Below, one piece after another: positions 37,451 to 49,151 of a stretch of 64,000 nucleotides of DNA. The notes beneath the pieces are model-generated. The model was not told the origin of the DNA and did not search any database. It saw nothing but the letters and a program-made list of their open reading frames with translations. Source of the stretch: Phenylobacterium glaciei. GTDB taxonomy: Bacteria > Pseudomonadota > Alphaproteobacteria > Caulobacterales > Caulobacteraceae. Numbering within the stretch: position 1 is the stretch's first letter; each line of letters opens with the position of its first letter. Both the position numbers and the translations under genes were made by a program. The stretch lies in NCBI RefSeq assembly GCF_016772415.1, contig NZ_JAGSGD010000003.1:62001-126000 (forward strand). The letters run 5' to 3'.

Positions 37451-37484
37451 GTCTGGAGGGGTCGCGCTCCGTCCTGGAGATAAC

Positions 37485-37616
37485 ACCGCTCATCCCGGCG
37501 AAGGCCGGGACCCAGCTTCATCCCGAGCGGCGGCGGTTGATCTCTCATCTCCCTCGGGCTCGCTTGAAAGCGGAGTGGGTTTCACCTGGGTCCCGGCCTT
37601 CGCCGGGATGAGCGGT
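37485..37616. repeat. Repeat A, copy 4 (31-bp perfect inverted ends)
   Basis: The outer 31 bp (37485-37515) are an exact reverse complement of 37586-37616, with CATCCCGGCGAAGGCCGGGA in the left arm; the 70-bp centre carries CTCGGGCTCGC. It lies between the convergent sensor kinase gene and proB, followed by a fragment of repeat C (GACCCTTCATCCGACCC, about 37640). No gene in 37451-37666. Confidence 0.85.
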
Positions 37617-37666
37617 GGGTTTGCCGAATAGGGCTATCGACCCTTCATCCGACCCGGCAAGGGCAG

Positions 37667-40424
<2,758 letters not shown>

Positions 40425-40450
40425 ATCCAGACGAGGTTCGGCGCCCGCCA

Positions 40451-40562
40451 TAGAGCGCGCGAGGGTTAAGTGGAAGCCGGTTAACCCGTTCGGCGCGCTC
40501 TACCTTCTTAGAATAGAGCCTTTTCAACGGATCAGATGAAGGATCTGATCCTAAAGGCTCTA
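40451..40562. repeat. Repeat B, copy 2
   Basis: TAGAGCGCGC (40451-40460) pairs with 40493-40502; then TAGAGCCTTTT...AAAGGCTCTA encloses GGATCAGAT/ATCTGATCC. The plan and the words TAGAGC, AACGGATCAGAT and CTAAAGGCTC match the copy at 29146-29231. It separates the GNAT gene from bioY. Confidence 0.75.
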
Positions 40563-40581
40563 CCACGCGAGCGCCGCAAAC

Positions 40582-41106
40582 TCACGCCAGCCAGACCATC
40601 ATCCGCGAGGGGACGGCCTCGCCGCGGGCGGCCGAAGGCGAGAGCTTGACCTCCCCAGTGTAGAGAAAGCCGGTCTTGCAGAGCACCGAGGCCGAGGCCG
40701 GGTTGTCGGAGAAGTGGCGCGCCAGGACGTAGCGCCGCTTCCAGTCCCTGTGCGCCCAGACCAGCGCGCCCTGGGCCGCCTCGGTGGCGAACCCCAAACC
40801 CCAGAAGGGCCGGCCGATCCAGCACTCCATCTCGGGGGCGCCGTTCTCGCTGTCGAAGCCCACCACCCCGACGGGCCCCTGTTCCGGGTGATCGATGACG
40901 AACATGGCCCGGGCGTCGGCGTCGTCCGCCTGGGCCAGATAGCTCTGCGCATCCTCCAGTCCGTAGGGGTGGGGGATGGAATGGGTCATGCGGGCCAGCT
41001 CACGGTCGTTGAGCAGCTTGGCCACGCGGGGGGCGTCGGTCATGCGGGGGAGCCGCAGCCGAAGACGCTGCGTCTCGATGACGGGTTCGATCTGGATGGA
41101 GCACAT
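40582..41106 (-). CDS. GNAT N-acetyltransferase (RimJ/RimL-like)
   Basis: 174 residues from the ATG at 41106, with GGAGG 8 bases upstream; a TTG at 41109 is in frame. IETQRLRLRLPRMTDAPRVAKLL is the RimJ/RimL-type start, and FWGLGFATEAAQGALVWA is acetyl-CoA motif A (Q/RxxGxG/A form GLGFA). NPASASVLCKTGFLYTGE is the conserved end. It probably acetylates an amino group of a protein or small molecule; the target is unknown. A terminator separates it from rpmA. Confidence 0.88.
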   Translation of the reverse strand: MCSIQIEPVIETQRLRLRLPRMTDAPRVAKLLNDRELARMTHSIPHPYGLEDAQSYLAQADDADARAMFVIDHPEQGPVGVVGFDSENGAPEMECWIGRPFWGLGFATEAAQGALVWAHRDWKRRYVLARHFSDNPASASVLCKTGFLYTGEVKLSPSAARGEAVPSRMMVWLA

Positions 41107-41147
41107 CAAAGAACCTCCCGGGTCCTCTGACGGGACCCCTGAAACAG

Positions 41148-41185
41148 AAAAAGCGGGAGCCCGGCGTTCCGGACTCCCGCTTTTC
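41148..41185 (-). terminator. Terminator of the rplU-rpmA operon
   Basis: AAAAAGCGGGAG (41148-41159) pairs with CTCCCGCTTTT (41174-41184), a perfect 11-bp stem with a 14-nt loop. On the minus strand it ends in TTTTT, so it terminates rplU-rpmA; the A/T symmetry makes it work in both directions. Confidence 0.88.
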
Positions 41186-41239
41186 GGGATTCTGTCCGGT
41201 CCGCCTGACTGGGGCGGAACCGGAGAAGGCAGGTTCCGC

Positions 41240-41509
41240 CTAGCTGGCGTTGGTCTCGGCAGCCACCACGTTTACGTAGGTGCGGTCGTCGCGCTTGGTG
41301 ACGAACTGCACAGCGCCGTCGGCGGTGGCGAAGAGGGTATGGTCACGGCCCATGCCGACGTTCACGCCGGCGAAGAACTTGGTGCCGCGTTGACGGATGA
41401 TGATGTTGCCGCCGACGACAGCTTCGCCACCGAACTTCTTGACGCCGAGACGACGGCCGGCCGAGTCGCGGCCGTTGCGGGATGAACCGCCTGATTTCTT
41501 GTGAGCCAT
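41240..41509 (-). CDS. rpmA: 50S ribosomal protein bL27
   Basis: 89 residues, [45 protein letters not shown], the canonical bL27 sequence whose N-terminal tail reaches the peptidyl transferase centre. It follows rplU by 32 bp on the same transcript, as in most bacteria. Confidence 0.98.
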   Translation of the reverse strand: MAHKKSGGSSRNGRDSAGRRLGVKKFGGEAVVGGNIIIRQRGTKFFAGVNVGMGRDHTLFATADGAVQFVTKRDDRTYVNVVAAETNAS

Positions 41510-41541
41510 TGTGGTCTCCTAAACTTGTCTTGATCCGACGC

Positions 41542-42102
41542 TTATTCGGCGTCGGGCTTCTTGGCGGCGGCCTTCTTCGGCGCAGCAGCCTTCTTCTCGG
41601 CGGCTTCAGCCTTGGGCGCGGCGGCGACCTTCGGGGTCGAGGCCTTCTTGGCGGCGGGCGCGGCGGCCTTTTCGGCGGAGAGCGCGGCCTTGGCGGTCGC
41701 GGCTTCTTCCAGCTTCAGGTTACGAGCCCGGGCGTTGAGGACCGCCTTGGTGGTCATGTCCACCACGCCGTCCCAGTTCTCGGTCTTGCCGGCGCCGACC
41801 ACGGAGGTCACGCGCAGCACGCTCTCCTGCTGGCGGTGGCCGCGGGTCCGGCGATAGCCCTGACGGCGGCGCTTCTTGAAGATCTTCACCTTCAGGCCCT
41901 TGCGGGTCTCGATCAGGGTGGCGCTGACGGTGGCGCCTTCCACGATCGGAGCGCCGAGGGTGATGGTCTCACCGTCGCCCAGCATCAGGACGTCGCCGAA
42001 GGCCACGTTGGCGCCCGGCTCACCTTCAAGCTTTTCCACGACGAGAAGGTCGCCCGCCTGAACCCGGTACTGCTTACCGCCGGTTTTGATCACCGCGTAC
42101 AT
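41542..42102 (-). CDS. rplU: 50S ribosomal protein bL21 with Ala/Lys-rich C-terminal extension
   Basis: 186 residues, against about 103 in E. coli. Residues 1-103 (MYAVIKTGGKQYRVQAGD ... KKRRRQGYRRTRGHRQ) are ordinary bL21. Then comes a short conserved linker (SVLRVTSVVGAGKTENWDG) and an alanine/lysine/proline tail of about 60 residues ending PKKAAAKKPDAE. Such tails on bL21 occur in Caulobacterales and relatives. A strong promoter and a GC hairpin (CGCAGGACCTTCCTGCG, about 42139-42157) precede it, the latter perhaps a feedback leader. Confidence 0.96.
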   Translation of the reverse strand: MYAVIKTGGKQYRVQAGDLLVVEKLEGEPGANVAFGDVLMLGDGETITLGAPIVEGATVSATLIETRKGLKVKIFKKRRRQGYRRTRGHRQQESVLRVTSVVGAGKTENWDGVVDMTTKAVLNARARNLKLEEAATAKAALSAEKAAAPAAKKASTPKVAAAPKAEAAEKKAAAPKKAAAKKPDAE

Positions 42103-42172
42103 CGTTCGCGCCTTGAGACTTTAGCAAAAAAGGATCACGCCCGCAGGAAGGTCCTGCGTGCGAAGGCGCGGA

Positions 42173-42200
42173 CTTATACAGACGACCCCCGCCAAGTCAA
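42173..42200 (-). promoter_or_regulatory. Sigma-70-type promoter of rplU-rpmA
   Basis: On the minus strand TTGACT (42195-42200) and TATAAG (42173-42178) are separated by 16 bp, 70 bp before the rplU ATG. A hairpin and a run of six T follow in the leader (about 42121-42157), which may attenuate or bind a ribosomal protein. This is one of the clearest promoters in the window. Confidence 0.75.
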
Positions 42201-42217
42201 CGGAAGCCGCTGTTGAT

Positions 42218-43552
42218 TCAGTGACCCCCGGAAGACTCTCCGGGACGCAGGCTGGCGAGCGTCTTGCGAGCCCCGTCGCGTTCGCTCTCCCAGCTGGTCA
42301 CCACGGCCTTGGAGACCTGCTGCATGAAGGCCAGGCGGGCGGGCACAGGCTTGGTGGTGCGCTTCATCAGGACCACCACCGCATAGGACCGGCCGTCGGG
42401 GGCGGTGAGCACGGCGACGTCGTTGATGCCGATGGAGCCGCCGCGCCAGTCCTGGCCAGTGCCGGTCTTGTGGGCGATGGACCAGCCCGAGGGCAGGCCG
42501 CCCTTCAGGCGTCGGGGACCCGTGCGAGCCTCCGACATGGTGGCCAGGAAGGTGTCGGTGGATTGCGCCGACAGCAGCTCGCCGCGCTTCAGCGCCATCA
42601 GGGCGGTGGCCAGGCCCGCCGGGGTCGCGCCGTCCAGGGGGTTTTCCAGGTATTCCTTCATGGCGGCGTCGCGGACGGAATCAGGCAGCCTGGCCCGGGC
42701 GTCCTTGAAATTGCCGCCGACCCCCATCTCCGGGCTCCAGGTCAGGCCGGCGATCTTGGCCTGCAGGTTCTTCTCGTCGGCGCCCATGCGGATGCCGGTG
42801 AGGTTCTTGCGCGCCAGCATGTCGGCCACGGCGTCGACGCCGCCGACCTGCTCCAGCAGCTTGTCGTTGGCGGCGTTGTCGCTCTCGATCAGGGCCCGGC
42901 GCACCAGGTCGCGCAGGGTGGTGGCGTAACCGGTGGCCCCGATCTTGTGGGAGATGGGCTGGAAGAAGACGCTGCGGTCCTGGGGTCCCAGGAACACCCC
43001 CTGGTCGAGGCTGAGCTTGCCCTGGTCCAGGGCGTCCATCGTGGTCATGGCCACCCAGAGTTTGGAGACGCTCTGCTGCGGGAAGGCGTCGTCGCCGGCC
43101 ACCTGGGCCATCCAGCCCTCGCTGCAGTCGGCCACGGCGATGCCGACGGTCTCACGATAGTTCTCGGCCAGTTCGTCCAGGCGCTTCTGTAGGGCCTCGG
43201 GCGGCGGGCCGGGCTTGGGGCGGGGGGCGACGTGGGGCCTGGGGGCGCCCACGCCGGCGGCCAGGATGGTGGGGGGCGGCGCCTTGGCCGGCGTGCCGGT
43301 GGCCACATAGACGCCGCCCAGGATGGTCAGGCCAGCCAGGACGGCCAGCGCCGAGGCCGGGCGCCAGCGGGCGCGCCAGAACATGCGGGTGTCGAAGGCG
43401 AGGTCGCGGCGGGCCTGGGGCCAGGAGGCGGTGAGGTTCTCGATCCAGGTCAGGACCCGCAGGCTTGCGACGAGCAGGCTGACGCCGAGGTCGGATACCC
43501 CATCAACGCCCGACCGGCCCCAAGCCCGAAGCTGCCCAAGTCCTTGATTCAT
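42218..43552 (-). CDS. Membrane-anchored class A beta-lactamase-like serine hydrolase
   Basis: 444 residues. About 65 N-terminal cytoplasmic residues, one membrane helix (about 65-85), a proline-rich linker, then the domain: QQSVSKLW (SxxK), ESDNAAND (SDN loop) and AHKTGTGQ (KTG) are the catalytic motifs of class A enzymes. The Glu166 loop of true beta-lactamases is not clear. Long N-terminal anchoring is unusual for a resistance enzyme, so a cell-wall role (DD-peptidase-like) is equally possible. Transcribed alone on the strand of rplU. Confidence 0.82.
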   Translation of the reverse strand: MNQGLGQLRAWGRSGVDGVSDLGVSLLVASLRVLTWIENLTASWPQARRDLAFDTRMFWRARWRPASALAVLAGLTILGGVYVATGTPAKAPPPTILAAGVGAPRPHVAPRPKPGPPPEALQKRLDELAENYRETVGIAVADCSEGWMAQVAGDDAFPQQSVSKLWVAMTTMDALDQGKLSLDQGVFLGPQDRSVFFQPISHKIGATGYATTLRDLVRRALIESDNAANDKLLEQVGGVDAVADMLARKNLTGIRMGADEKNLQAKIAGLTWSPEMGVGGNFKDARARLPDSVRDAAMKEYLENPLDGATPAGLATALMALKRGELLSAQSTDTFLATMSEARTGPRRLKGGLPSGWSIAHKTGTGQDWRGGSIGINDVAVLTAPDGRSYAVVVLMKRTTKPVPARLAFMQQVSKAVVTSWESERDGARKTLASLRPGESSGGH

Positions 43553-43585
43553 CAGACCTTGAAAACGCTGATCCGTGGACTCCGG

Positions 43586-44515
43586 TCAAGCCGTCGTGTG
43601 GTCGCGGACTTCCACAGTTACGTGACTTAGGCCCGCCAGGCCCGCCAGACGGGCGCGATAGGCCTGGGGCGCCTGCGGATCAGCCGCGGCGATGACGATG
43701 ATGGCGGCGTGGTGGCCGGGGCCGAGGCGCCAGAGATGCAGGTCCAGGACGCGTTCACCCTCGCCCTCCAGCCGCCCGCGGATCTGCGCGGTGAGCTCGG
43801 GGCTGGGATTGATGTCCAGCAGCACCGCGCCGGTGCGGCTGAGCAGTCGCCAGGCGAAGTGGGCCAGGAGGCCCGCCCCCACCAGGGCGGCGACCGGGTC
43901 GGTCCAGGTCCAGCCCAGATAGCGGCCGGCGGCGAGGCCGGCGATGGCCAGGGCGGAGATCACAGCGTCGCCGGCCAGGTGCAGATGGGCGGCCGAAAGG
44001 TTGAGGTCGCCGTCGCGGTCGTGGGCGTGGCTCTGAGCGGGCTTCAGCAGCCAGACGCAGACCAGGTTGATGGCCAGGGCTCCGGCGGCGAGCGCCAGGG
44101 CGCCGTCATAGGCGACCTCCTCGGGGGCCAGCAGCCGGCCGACGCTCTCGATGGCGATCAGCAGGGCGGTGACGCCGAGCACCGCGGCGTTGGCGAAGCC
44201 GGCCAGGTAGCCCAGCTTGCCGGCTCCGAAGGTGAAGCGCGGATCCGTCGCATAGGTGCGGGCGGCCGCATAGGCGACGGCCGCCACCAGCAGGGCGGCG
44301 ACGTGGGCGGCCATGTGGAGGCCGTTCGCCACCAGGGCCACGGAATGAAACAGCAGGCCGCCGGTGATCTGCGCCGCCAGGGTGGCCAGGCAGATGGCCG
44401 CCACGATCCAGGTCCGCCGCTCGTTGCGGGCATGGTCGGCCCCCAGATACACCCGGTCGCCCCGGAAGGCGTCCATCGGCTGCTGGGCTTGGGGTTCGGC
44501 GGCGGTCACGGTCAC
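43586..44515 (-). CDS. CDF family metal cation exporter (DmeF-like)
   Basis: 309 residues, six membrane helices. GLHMAAHVAALL in helix 2 and HLHLAGDAVISALA in helix 5 carry the metal-binding H/D residues, and a short HAHDRDGD loop links helices 4 and 5. DLHLWRLGPGHHAAII near the C-terminus is typical of the DmeF (Co/Ni, broad divalent) branch. It exports divalent metal by proton antiport. It is divergent from a CobW-type GTPase gene across a Zur-box-like palindrome, so zinc control or zinc transport is plausible. Confidence 0.88.
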   Translation of the reverse strand: MTVTAAEPQAQQPMDAFRGDRVYLGADHARNERRTWIVAAICLATLAAQITGGLLFHSVALVANGLHMAAHVAALLVAAVAYAAARTYATDPRFTFGAGKLGYLAGFANAAVLGVTALLIAIESVGRLLAPEEVAYDGALALAAGALAINLVCVWLLKPAQSHAHDRDGDLNLSAAHLHLAGDAVISALAIAGLAAGRYLGWTWTDPVAALVGAGLLAHFAWRLLSRTGAVLLDINPSPELTAQIRGRLEGEGERVLDLHLWRLGPGHHAAIIVIAAADPQAPQAYRARLAGLAGLSHVTVEVRDHTTA

Positions 44516-44546
44516 CTATATAGAGAGTGGCGGGCGGCGGAGTGCG

Positions 44547-44567
44547 AAGTGTTATTCTATAACACTT
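44547..44567. promoter_or_regulatory. Zur-box-like 21-bp perfect palindrome
   Basis: AAGTGTTATtCtATAACACTT (44547-44567) is perfectly symmetric about 44557. It matches the Zur operator core GTTAT-N3-ATAAC found from E. coli to Alphaproteobacteria. It lies 32 bp upstream of the CDF gene start and 52 bp upstream of the GTPase start, so one Zur dimer pair could repress both. AT-rich surroundings suggest promoter elements on both sides. Confidence 0.72.
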
Positions 44568-44618
44568 GATCGAGGTCAAGCGACGTCGCCTGTTTCATCC
44601 TGCGCCCACAATGACTAG

Positions 44619-45698
44619 ATGAGCTCCATGAACGCCAAGACCCCCGTCACCGTCCTCACCGGCTATCTCGGCGCCGGCAAGACCACCCTGCTCAACCGCA
44701 TCCTCACCGAGGACCACGGCAAGCGTTACGCCGTGATCGTCAACGAGTTCGGCGAGGTGGGCATCGACAACGAACTGATCGTCGGCGCCGACGAGGAAGT
44801 GTTCGAGATGAACAACGGCTGCGTCTGCTGCACGGTGCGCGGCGACCTGATCCGGGTGCTTTCGGGCCTGATGAAGCGCAAGGGCGGCTTCGACGCCATC
44901 ATCGTGGAGACCACGGGCCTGGCTGATCCCGGCCCGGTGGCCCAGACCTTCTTCGTCGACGACGACGTGAAGGCCAAGACCCAGCTCGACAGCGTCACCA
45001 CCGTGGTGGACGCCAAGCACCTGCCTCTGCGCCTGGCCGATTCCAAGGAAGCCGTCGAGCAGATCGCCTTCGCCGACCAGATTGTGCTGAACAAGACCGA
45101 CCTGGTGACCCCGGAAGAGCTGAAGGCCGTGGAGGCCGCCATCCGGCGGATCAATCCGCTGGCCCCCATCCACCGGGCGCAGCGTTCCAACGTACCGCTC
45201 GACGCCATTCTCGGCCGCGGCGGCTTCGACCTGGCCCGGATCACCGACCTTTCCCCCGAGTTCCTGAACCCCGCGCACGGCGAAGACGGCCATGTGCATG
45301 ATGAGGACTGCGACCATGATCACGATCATCACGATCACGACCATTCTCACCACGGCCATTCTCACGGCGATCACGGTGCGCACGAAGACCATGCGGCCGC
45401 AGCCGGTATCCGTGGAATCTCGCTGACCCTGCGCAAGCCGATCCACGGGCAGCGGGTCACCACCTGGCTGAACCAGTTGCTGGCCGACCAGGGTCCCGAC
45501 ATCCTGCGGGCCAAGGGCATCCTGGACGTGGCGGGCGACGAGCGCCGGCTGGTGTTCCAGGCGGTGCACATGATCCTGGAGGGCGACTTCCAGCGCGAGT
45601 GGAAGGATGGCGACGACCGTTTCAGCCGCATGGTGTTCATCGGCCGCAACCTGGACGAAGCCGCGCTGCGGGCCGGGTTCGAGGCGTGCGCGGCGTAG
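44619..45698 (+). CDS. CobW/COG0523 zinc metallochaperone GTPase
   Basis: 359 residues. G domain with [11 protein letters not shown] (15-25), the metal-binding [10 protein letters not shown] (C68, C70, C71), and NKTDLV. A histidine/aspartate-rich loop (about 220-260, with [20 protein letters not shown]) lies before the C-terminal CobW_C domain. Proteins of this form (ZagA, ZigA, ZNG1) hand zinc to client enzymes during zinc starvation and are Zur-regulated, which fits the palindrome upstream. First ATG at 44619; MSSM allows a start at 44628. Confidence 0.93.
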   Translation: MSSMNAKTPVTVLTGYLGAGKTTLLNRILTEDHGKRYAVIVNEFGEVGIDNELIVGADEEVFEMNNGCVCCTVRGDLIRVLSGLMKRKGGFDAIIVETTGLADPGPVAQTFFVDDDVKAKTQLDSVTTVVDAKHLPLRLADSKEAVEQIAFADQIVLNKTDLVTPEELKAVEAAIRRINPLAPIHRAQRSNVPLDAILGRGGFDLARITDLSPEFLNPAHGEDGHVHDEDCDHDHDHHDHDHSHHGHSHGDHGAHEDHAAAAGIRGISLTLRKPIHGQRVTTWLNQLLADQGPDILRAKGILDVAGDERRLVFQAVHMILEGDFQREWKDGDDRFSRMVFIGRNLDEAALRAGFEACAA

Positions 45699-45719
45699 GC
45701 CGCAATACCCACTTACGGA

Positions 45720-45845
45720 CGTCATCCTCGGGCTTGTCCCGAGGATCCATAAACACCGTGCTGCTCGAAGAGGTGCTAGCGGCGCCGTCGCGCACTTTCT
45801 GAGCGTCTGAGATCATGGATCCTCGGGACAAGCCCGAGGATGACG
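45720..45845. repeat. Repeat A, copy 5
   Basis: 126-bp element with CGTCATCCTCGGGCTTGTCC at the left and the matching complement ending GAGGATGACG at the right. The centre is AT-richer and contains GAGATCATGGATCC, like GAGATCATGGGTCC in copies 2 and 3. It occupies the gap after the CobW-type gene. Confidence 0.85.
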
Positions 45846-45874
45846 GTCAGGGGTCAGGCGAGACCTCGCCCACG

Positions 45875-45909
45875 AAAAAGCCCGCCCGGGTTTCCCTGGG
45901 CGGGCTTTT
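45875..45909. terminator. Bidirectional terminator
   Basis: AAAAAGCCCGCCC (45875-45887) pairs with GGGCGGGCTTTT (45898-45909) across a 10-nt loop. It sits after the ExbD stop (minus strand) and beyond the CobW gene, with A/T tails on both sides, so it can end either transcript. Confidence 0.88.
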
Positions 45910-45930
45910 CCTTGTCTTGGAGACGAAGGC

Positions 45931-46359
45931 CTAGAGGTCTTCGTTGATCAGGGCGACCTGGAAGTAGCCGTTGCCCTGCAGGGTGTTCATCACCGACATG
46001 AACTCGCCATAGCGGACCGTGCGGTCGGCGCGGATATAGACGCGCTCTTCGGTCGGGTTGGGCTTGTTCAGCTTGCGGGCCAGATCGGCCGGCAGGGTGT
46101 CGAGGGTGGTGGGCTGGTCGCCGATATAGAGGCCGGCCACCTGAATGTTGATCAGGGTCGGTTCCTCGATCTTCGTGCCCGGGGGCGGCGGGATCGCCGG
46201 CGGCAGGTCGAGCTTGATCGACACCGTCGCCGCGGGGATCGACACCATGAAGATGATGAGGAGCACCAGCATCACGTCCACGAAGGGCGTGACGTTGATG
46301 TCGCTGTTTTGGCCGAGGTCGAACTTGCCGCCGCCTCCGCCGCCCAGCTTCGCACCCAT
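45931..46359 (-). CDS. ExbD/TolR family biopolymer transport protein
   Basis: 142 residues from the ATG at 46359, with AAGGAA upstream; the 19 codons above it are not family sequence. A glycine run (GAKLGGGGGGKF) is followed by INVTPFVDVMLVLLIIFMV, one membrane helix with the proton-path aspartate (FVDV), and a periplasmic domain. ExbD works with ExbB and TonB; neither is adjacent, so partners lie elsewhere. The IPPPPGTKIEEP linker is typical of the second ExbD copy in Caulobacterales ExbB-ExbD-ExbD clusters. Confidence 0.9.
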   Translation of the reverse strand: MGAKLGGGGGGKFDLGQNSDINVTPFVDVMLVLLIIFMVSIPAATVSIKLDLPPAIPPPPGTKIEEPTLINIQVAGLYIGDQPTTLDTLPADLARKLNKPNPTEERVYIRADRTVRYGEFMSVMNTLQGNGYFQVALINEDL

Positions 46360-46566
46360 ATGCAATTCCTTCCCTAGGGGCGCGTATGACGTCGCGCCCA
46401 TCCACAGTCGGGACACCCTTCGCCAATCAAATCGGGATTGTAAAGCCCGAACCGGCGCCGACCTGCGCCCAAGCCCAAGCGCTGCCTGAGTTGATCTCGC
46501 CCTGGGCGAATTTTCCAGGCGCCCGATGTCTCGCCAAGACCGGTGTTAGGCGGCTAAGAGGCCCCC

Positions 46567-47535
46567 ATGAACACCTCGTACGACGCCTATGTCACCGCCG
46601 CCCTCTTCGACCGCCACGGCAAGGCGGCTTTCGCCCTGGGCGACGGCACGGTCCGATTCGAGGGCGGAGAGACCGCCGCCGCCCACAAGGGCGTGGCGCT
46701 GTCGGCCTGCCTGCACCCCAGCGGGGAGGGGATTCTCACCGGGGGCGACGACGGGGCGGTGGTCTGGTCCAAGGGCTCAGAGGTGACCGAGATCGCCCGG
46801 ATACCGGGCCGCTGGATTGAATCGGTGGCCGCCTCGGCGGAGTCGAAGCTGATCGCGTTCGCGGCGGGCAAGGAGCTGCACGTCCGCGATTCGGGCGATC
46901 CGGCGTTCAACCGCGTCTTCGTGCACGAAAAGTCGGTGGCCGACGTGGCTTTCGACCCCAAGGGGCGACGGATCGCCACGGCCACCTATAACGGCGCCTG
47001 GCTCTGGTACGCCCGCATCGCCGAGCAGAAGCCCACGGTGCTGAAATGGGCCGGCAGCCATGTGGCCCTGGCCTGGAGCGCCGACGGCAAGTTCCTGATG
47101 TCGTCGATGCAGGAAAACCAGCTCCATGGCTGGCGGGTGGCCGACGAGAAGAACCTGAAGATGGGCGGCTATCCGGCCAAGGTGAAGAGCCTGGCCTTCC
47201 TCTACAAGGGCCAGATGCTGGCAACGTCGGGCGCCAACGGCGTGGTCATCTGGCCGTTCACCGGCTCGGCCGGGCCGCTGGGCAAGCAGGCCGCCGAGGT
47301 GGGCTTCGACGAGCGCGCGATGGTCAACCGCGTGGCCGGGACCCCGGTGGGCAACCGGGTCGCCGCGGGCCTGGACGACGGCCGGGTGTGGGTCTGCGAC
47401 CTCACCAACCAGGCCATTGACATGCTGAAGGCCGAAAAAGGCCCACCGATCTCGGCGCTGGCCATGACCCCGGACGGCAAGCGCGTCGCCTGGGGCGATG
47501 AAGAGGGCGGGGCCGGGGTGTTTGACGTCGCCTAG
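46567..47535 (+). CDS. WD40 repeat protein
   Basis: 322 residues with no signal peptide. About six blades can be counted from recurring WD-like ends (DGAVVWSKG, GKELHVRD, GAWLWYAR, NQLHGWRVAD, GVVIWPF, GRVWVCDL). It forms one beta-propeller, a protein-binding scaffold, probably cytoplasmic. A close bacterial counterpart with known partner is not recognised. It converges on the nitroreductase gene with a shared CTAG. Confidence 0.82.
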   Translation: MNTSYDAYVTAALFDRHGKAAFALGDGTVRFEGGETAAAHKGVALSACLHPSGEGILTGGDDGAVVWSKGSEVTEIARIPGRWIESVAASAESKLIAFAAGKELHVRDSGDPAFNRVFVHEKSVADVAFDPKGRRIATATYNGAWLWYARIAEQKPTVLKWAGSHVALAWSADGKFLMSSMQENQLHGWRVADEKNLKMGGYPAKVKSLAFLYKGQMLATSGANGVVIWPFTGSAGPLGKQAAEVGFDERAMVNRVAGTPVGNRVAAGLDDGRVWVCDLTNQAIDMLKAEKGPPISALAMTPDGKRVAWGDEEGGAGVFDVA

Positions 47536-48194
47536 TCGAACCCCTTCAGATCCGCCCAGACCTCGAACGGGTCCCTCGCCGAGCGCAGGGTGTTGATGGC
47601 GTGGGTGTCGTCGCGCCAGCCCAGCGCCATGCCGGCGAACAGCATGTGATCCTGCGGCATGCCGATGATGTCCCCCACCGTCTTGGGATAGCGGGCCCAG
47701 TATTCCTGGGCGCAGGTGTCGAGGCCGCGCTCCGTGGCCAGCAGCATGACCGTCTGCATGTACATCCCAAGGTCCGACCACTGCGGCGGGCCCAGCTTGC
47801 GGTCCAGGCAGAAGAACAGGCCCACCGGGGCGCCGAACAGTTCGCCGTTCTTGGCCAGCTGGCGCAGGCGGGCGGGCTTGTCCTCACGGGGGATGCCGAT
47901 GGAGGCGTAGAGGTCCTCGCCGTTCTGGAACCGCCGGGTGCGGAAGGGGTCCCAGAGGCTGGGGGGATAGACGTCGTATTCCGGGGTCTCGCCGAAGGGA
48001 TTGGCGGCCACCTTGGCCTTCAACTGCGCCAGGGGTTCGCCGGCCAGGGCATAGACCCGCCAGGGCTGGAGATTTCCTCCCGACGGCGCGCGGGCGGCGA
48101 GTTCGAGGATCTCGCGGACCGTGGCGGCGGGCGGGGTCTCGGGCTTGAAGGCGCGGATGGAGATTCGCTTGGCGACAGCTTCGGTGACGTTCAT
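47532..48194 (-). CDS. Nitroreductase (FMN, NfsB-like)
   Basis: 220 residues from the ATG at 48194, preceded by AGGAG 6 bases away; 19 upstream codons are excluded. KRISIRAFKPETPPAATVREILELAARAPSGGNLQPWRVYAL is the conserved FMN-phosphate and substrate region, and LDTCAQEYW ... DHMLFAGMALG the C-terminal FMN contact. It reduces nitro compounds or quinones with NAD(P)H as a dimer. The stop shares CTAG with the stop of the WD40 gene. Confidence 0.92.
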   Translation of the reverse strand: MNVTEAVAKRISIRAFKPETPPAATVREILELAARAPSGGNLQPWRVYALAGEPLAQLKAKVAANPFGETPEYDVYPPSLWDPFRTRRFQNGEDLYASIGIPREDKPARLRQLAKNGELFGAPVGLFFCLDRKLGPPQWSDLGMYMQTVMLLATERGLDTCAQEYWARYPKTVGDIIGMPQDHMLFAGMALGWRDDTHAINTLRSARDPFEVWADLKGFD

Positions 48195-48278
48195 CTGCGC
48201 TCCTGGGGTGCGGCGGCTTGACCGGTTCCTTGGCTTCGCTAGCACTGGCACCTTAGGTCAAGGCAAGGACCCGCGCAC

Positions 48279-49151
48279 TTGAGCGACACGACCTCCGGTT
48301 CCGACAAGGACGACGGCCTGCGCCTCACGCCGGAGGCGGCGGGCGGCTGGGAGGACCTAGCCAGGTCCTGGAACGACATCTCGCTCAATGAGAAGCCCCG
48401 GTCGGTGGACGACCGTGGCGACGCCCCGCCCATCGAGATTCGGCAGGACCCGTCGCGCAAGCGCAGCCTCTGGGGCCGGGTGGCGCGGACCGCGGTGACC
48501 TTGCTGCTGGTGTTTGGCCTGATCGGGCCGGTGCTGGTGACCGCCGCCTATCGGCTGATCCCGCCGCCCATCACCTATCTGATGGTCGAGCGGGTGTTCG
48601 AGGGCCGCGGCTTTTCCCGCCAGTGGCGCTCCCTGGACGAGATCTCGCCGCGCCTGGTGCGCTCGGTGATCGCCGCCGAGGACGCCAAGTTCTGCACCCA
48701 TCGCGGCTTTGACTTCGGCGCCATGCAGAAGGCCCTGGCCCACAACGAACGCTCCGCCCGCGTGCGGGGCGGATCGACCATCAGCCAGCAGACCGCCAAG
48801 AACGTCTTCCTCTGGCCCAACCGCTCCTATGTCCGCAAAGGCCTGGAGGCCTATTTCACCGTCCTGATCGAGGGGCTGTGGGGCAAGCGGCGGATCATGG
48901 AGGTCTATCTCAACAGCGTGGAGTGGGGTCCCGGCGTCTATGGGGCCCAGGCCGCGGCCATGAAGAACTTCGGGGTCGGGGCCGACCGGCTGACCCCGGC
49001 CCAGGCCGCGCGGCTGGCGGCGATCCTGCCCAGCCCGCTGAAATGGCGCGCCGCCGCGCCCGGTCCCTATGTGAAACGCCGCTCGGGCCGCATCGACAAG
49101 GCGGCCGGGACCATCCGCCGCGAGGGGATGGCGAGTTGCGTCCTGGGTTGA
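48279..49151 (+). CDS. mtgA: Monofunctional peptidoglycan glycosyltransferase
   Basis: 290 residues from a TTG at 48279 (AAGGA about 10 bases upstream; no ATG precedes the membrane helix). About 65 cytoplasmic residues, one membrane helix (about 70-92), then a GT51 domain with [20 protein letters not shown] and [17 protein letters not shown], the catalytic glutamate being in AAEDAKF. There is no transpeptidase domain, so it only extends glycan strands. The N-terminal charged extension ([15 protein letters not shown]) is longer than in E. coli MtgA. Confidence 0.93.
   Translation: MSDTTSGSDKDDGLRLTPEAAGGWEDLARSWNDISLNEKPRSVDDRGDAPPIEIRQDPSRKRSLWGRVARTAVTLLLVFGLIGPVLVTAAYRLIPPPITYLMVERVFEGRGFSRQWRSLDEISPRLVRSVIAAEDAKFCTHRGFDFGAMQKALAHNERSARVRGGSTISQQTAKNVFLWPNRSYVRKGLEAYFTVLIEGLWGKRRIMEVYLNSVEWGPGVYGAQAAAMKNFGVGADRLTPAQAARLAAILPSPLKWRAAAPGPYVKRRSGRIDKAAGTIRREGMASCVLG

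Noticed and set aside
40425..40451. Upstream ATG for bioY at 40451
   Set aside because: It lies within repeat B copy 2, and the added residues are not part of the transporter.
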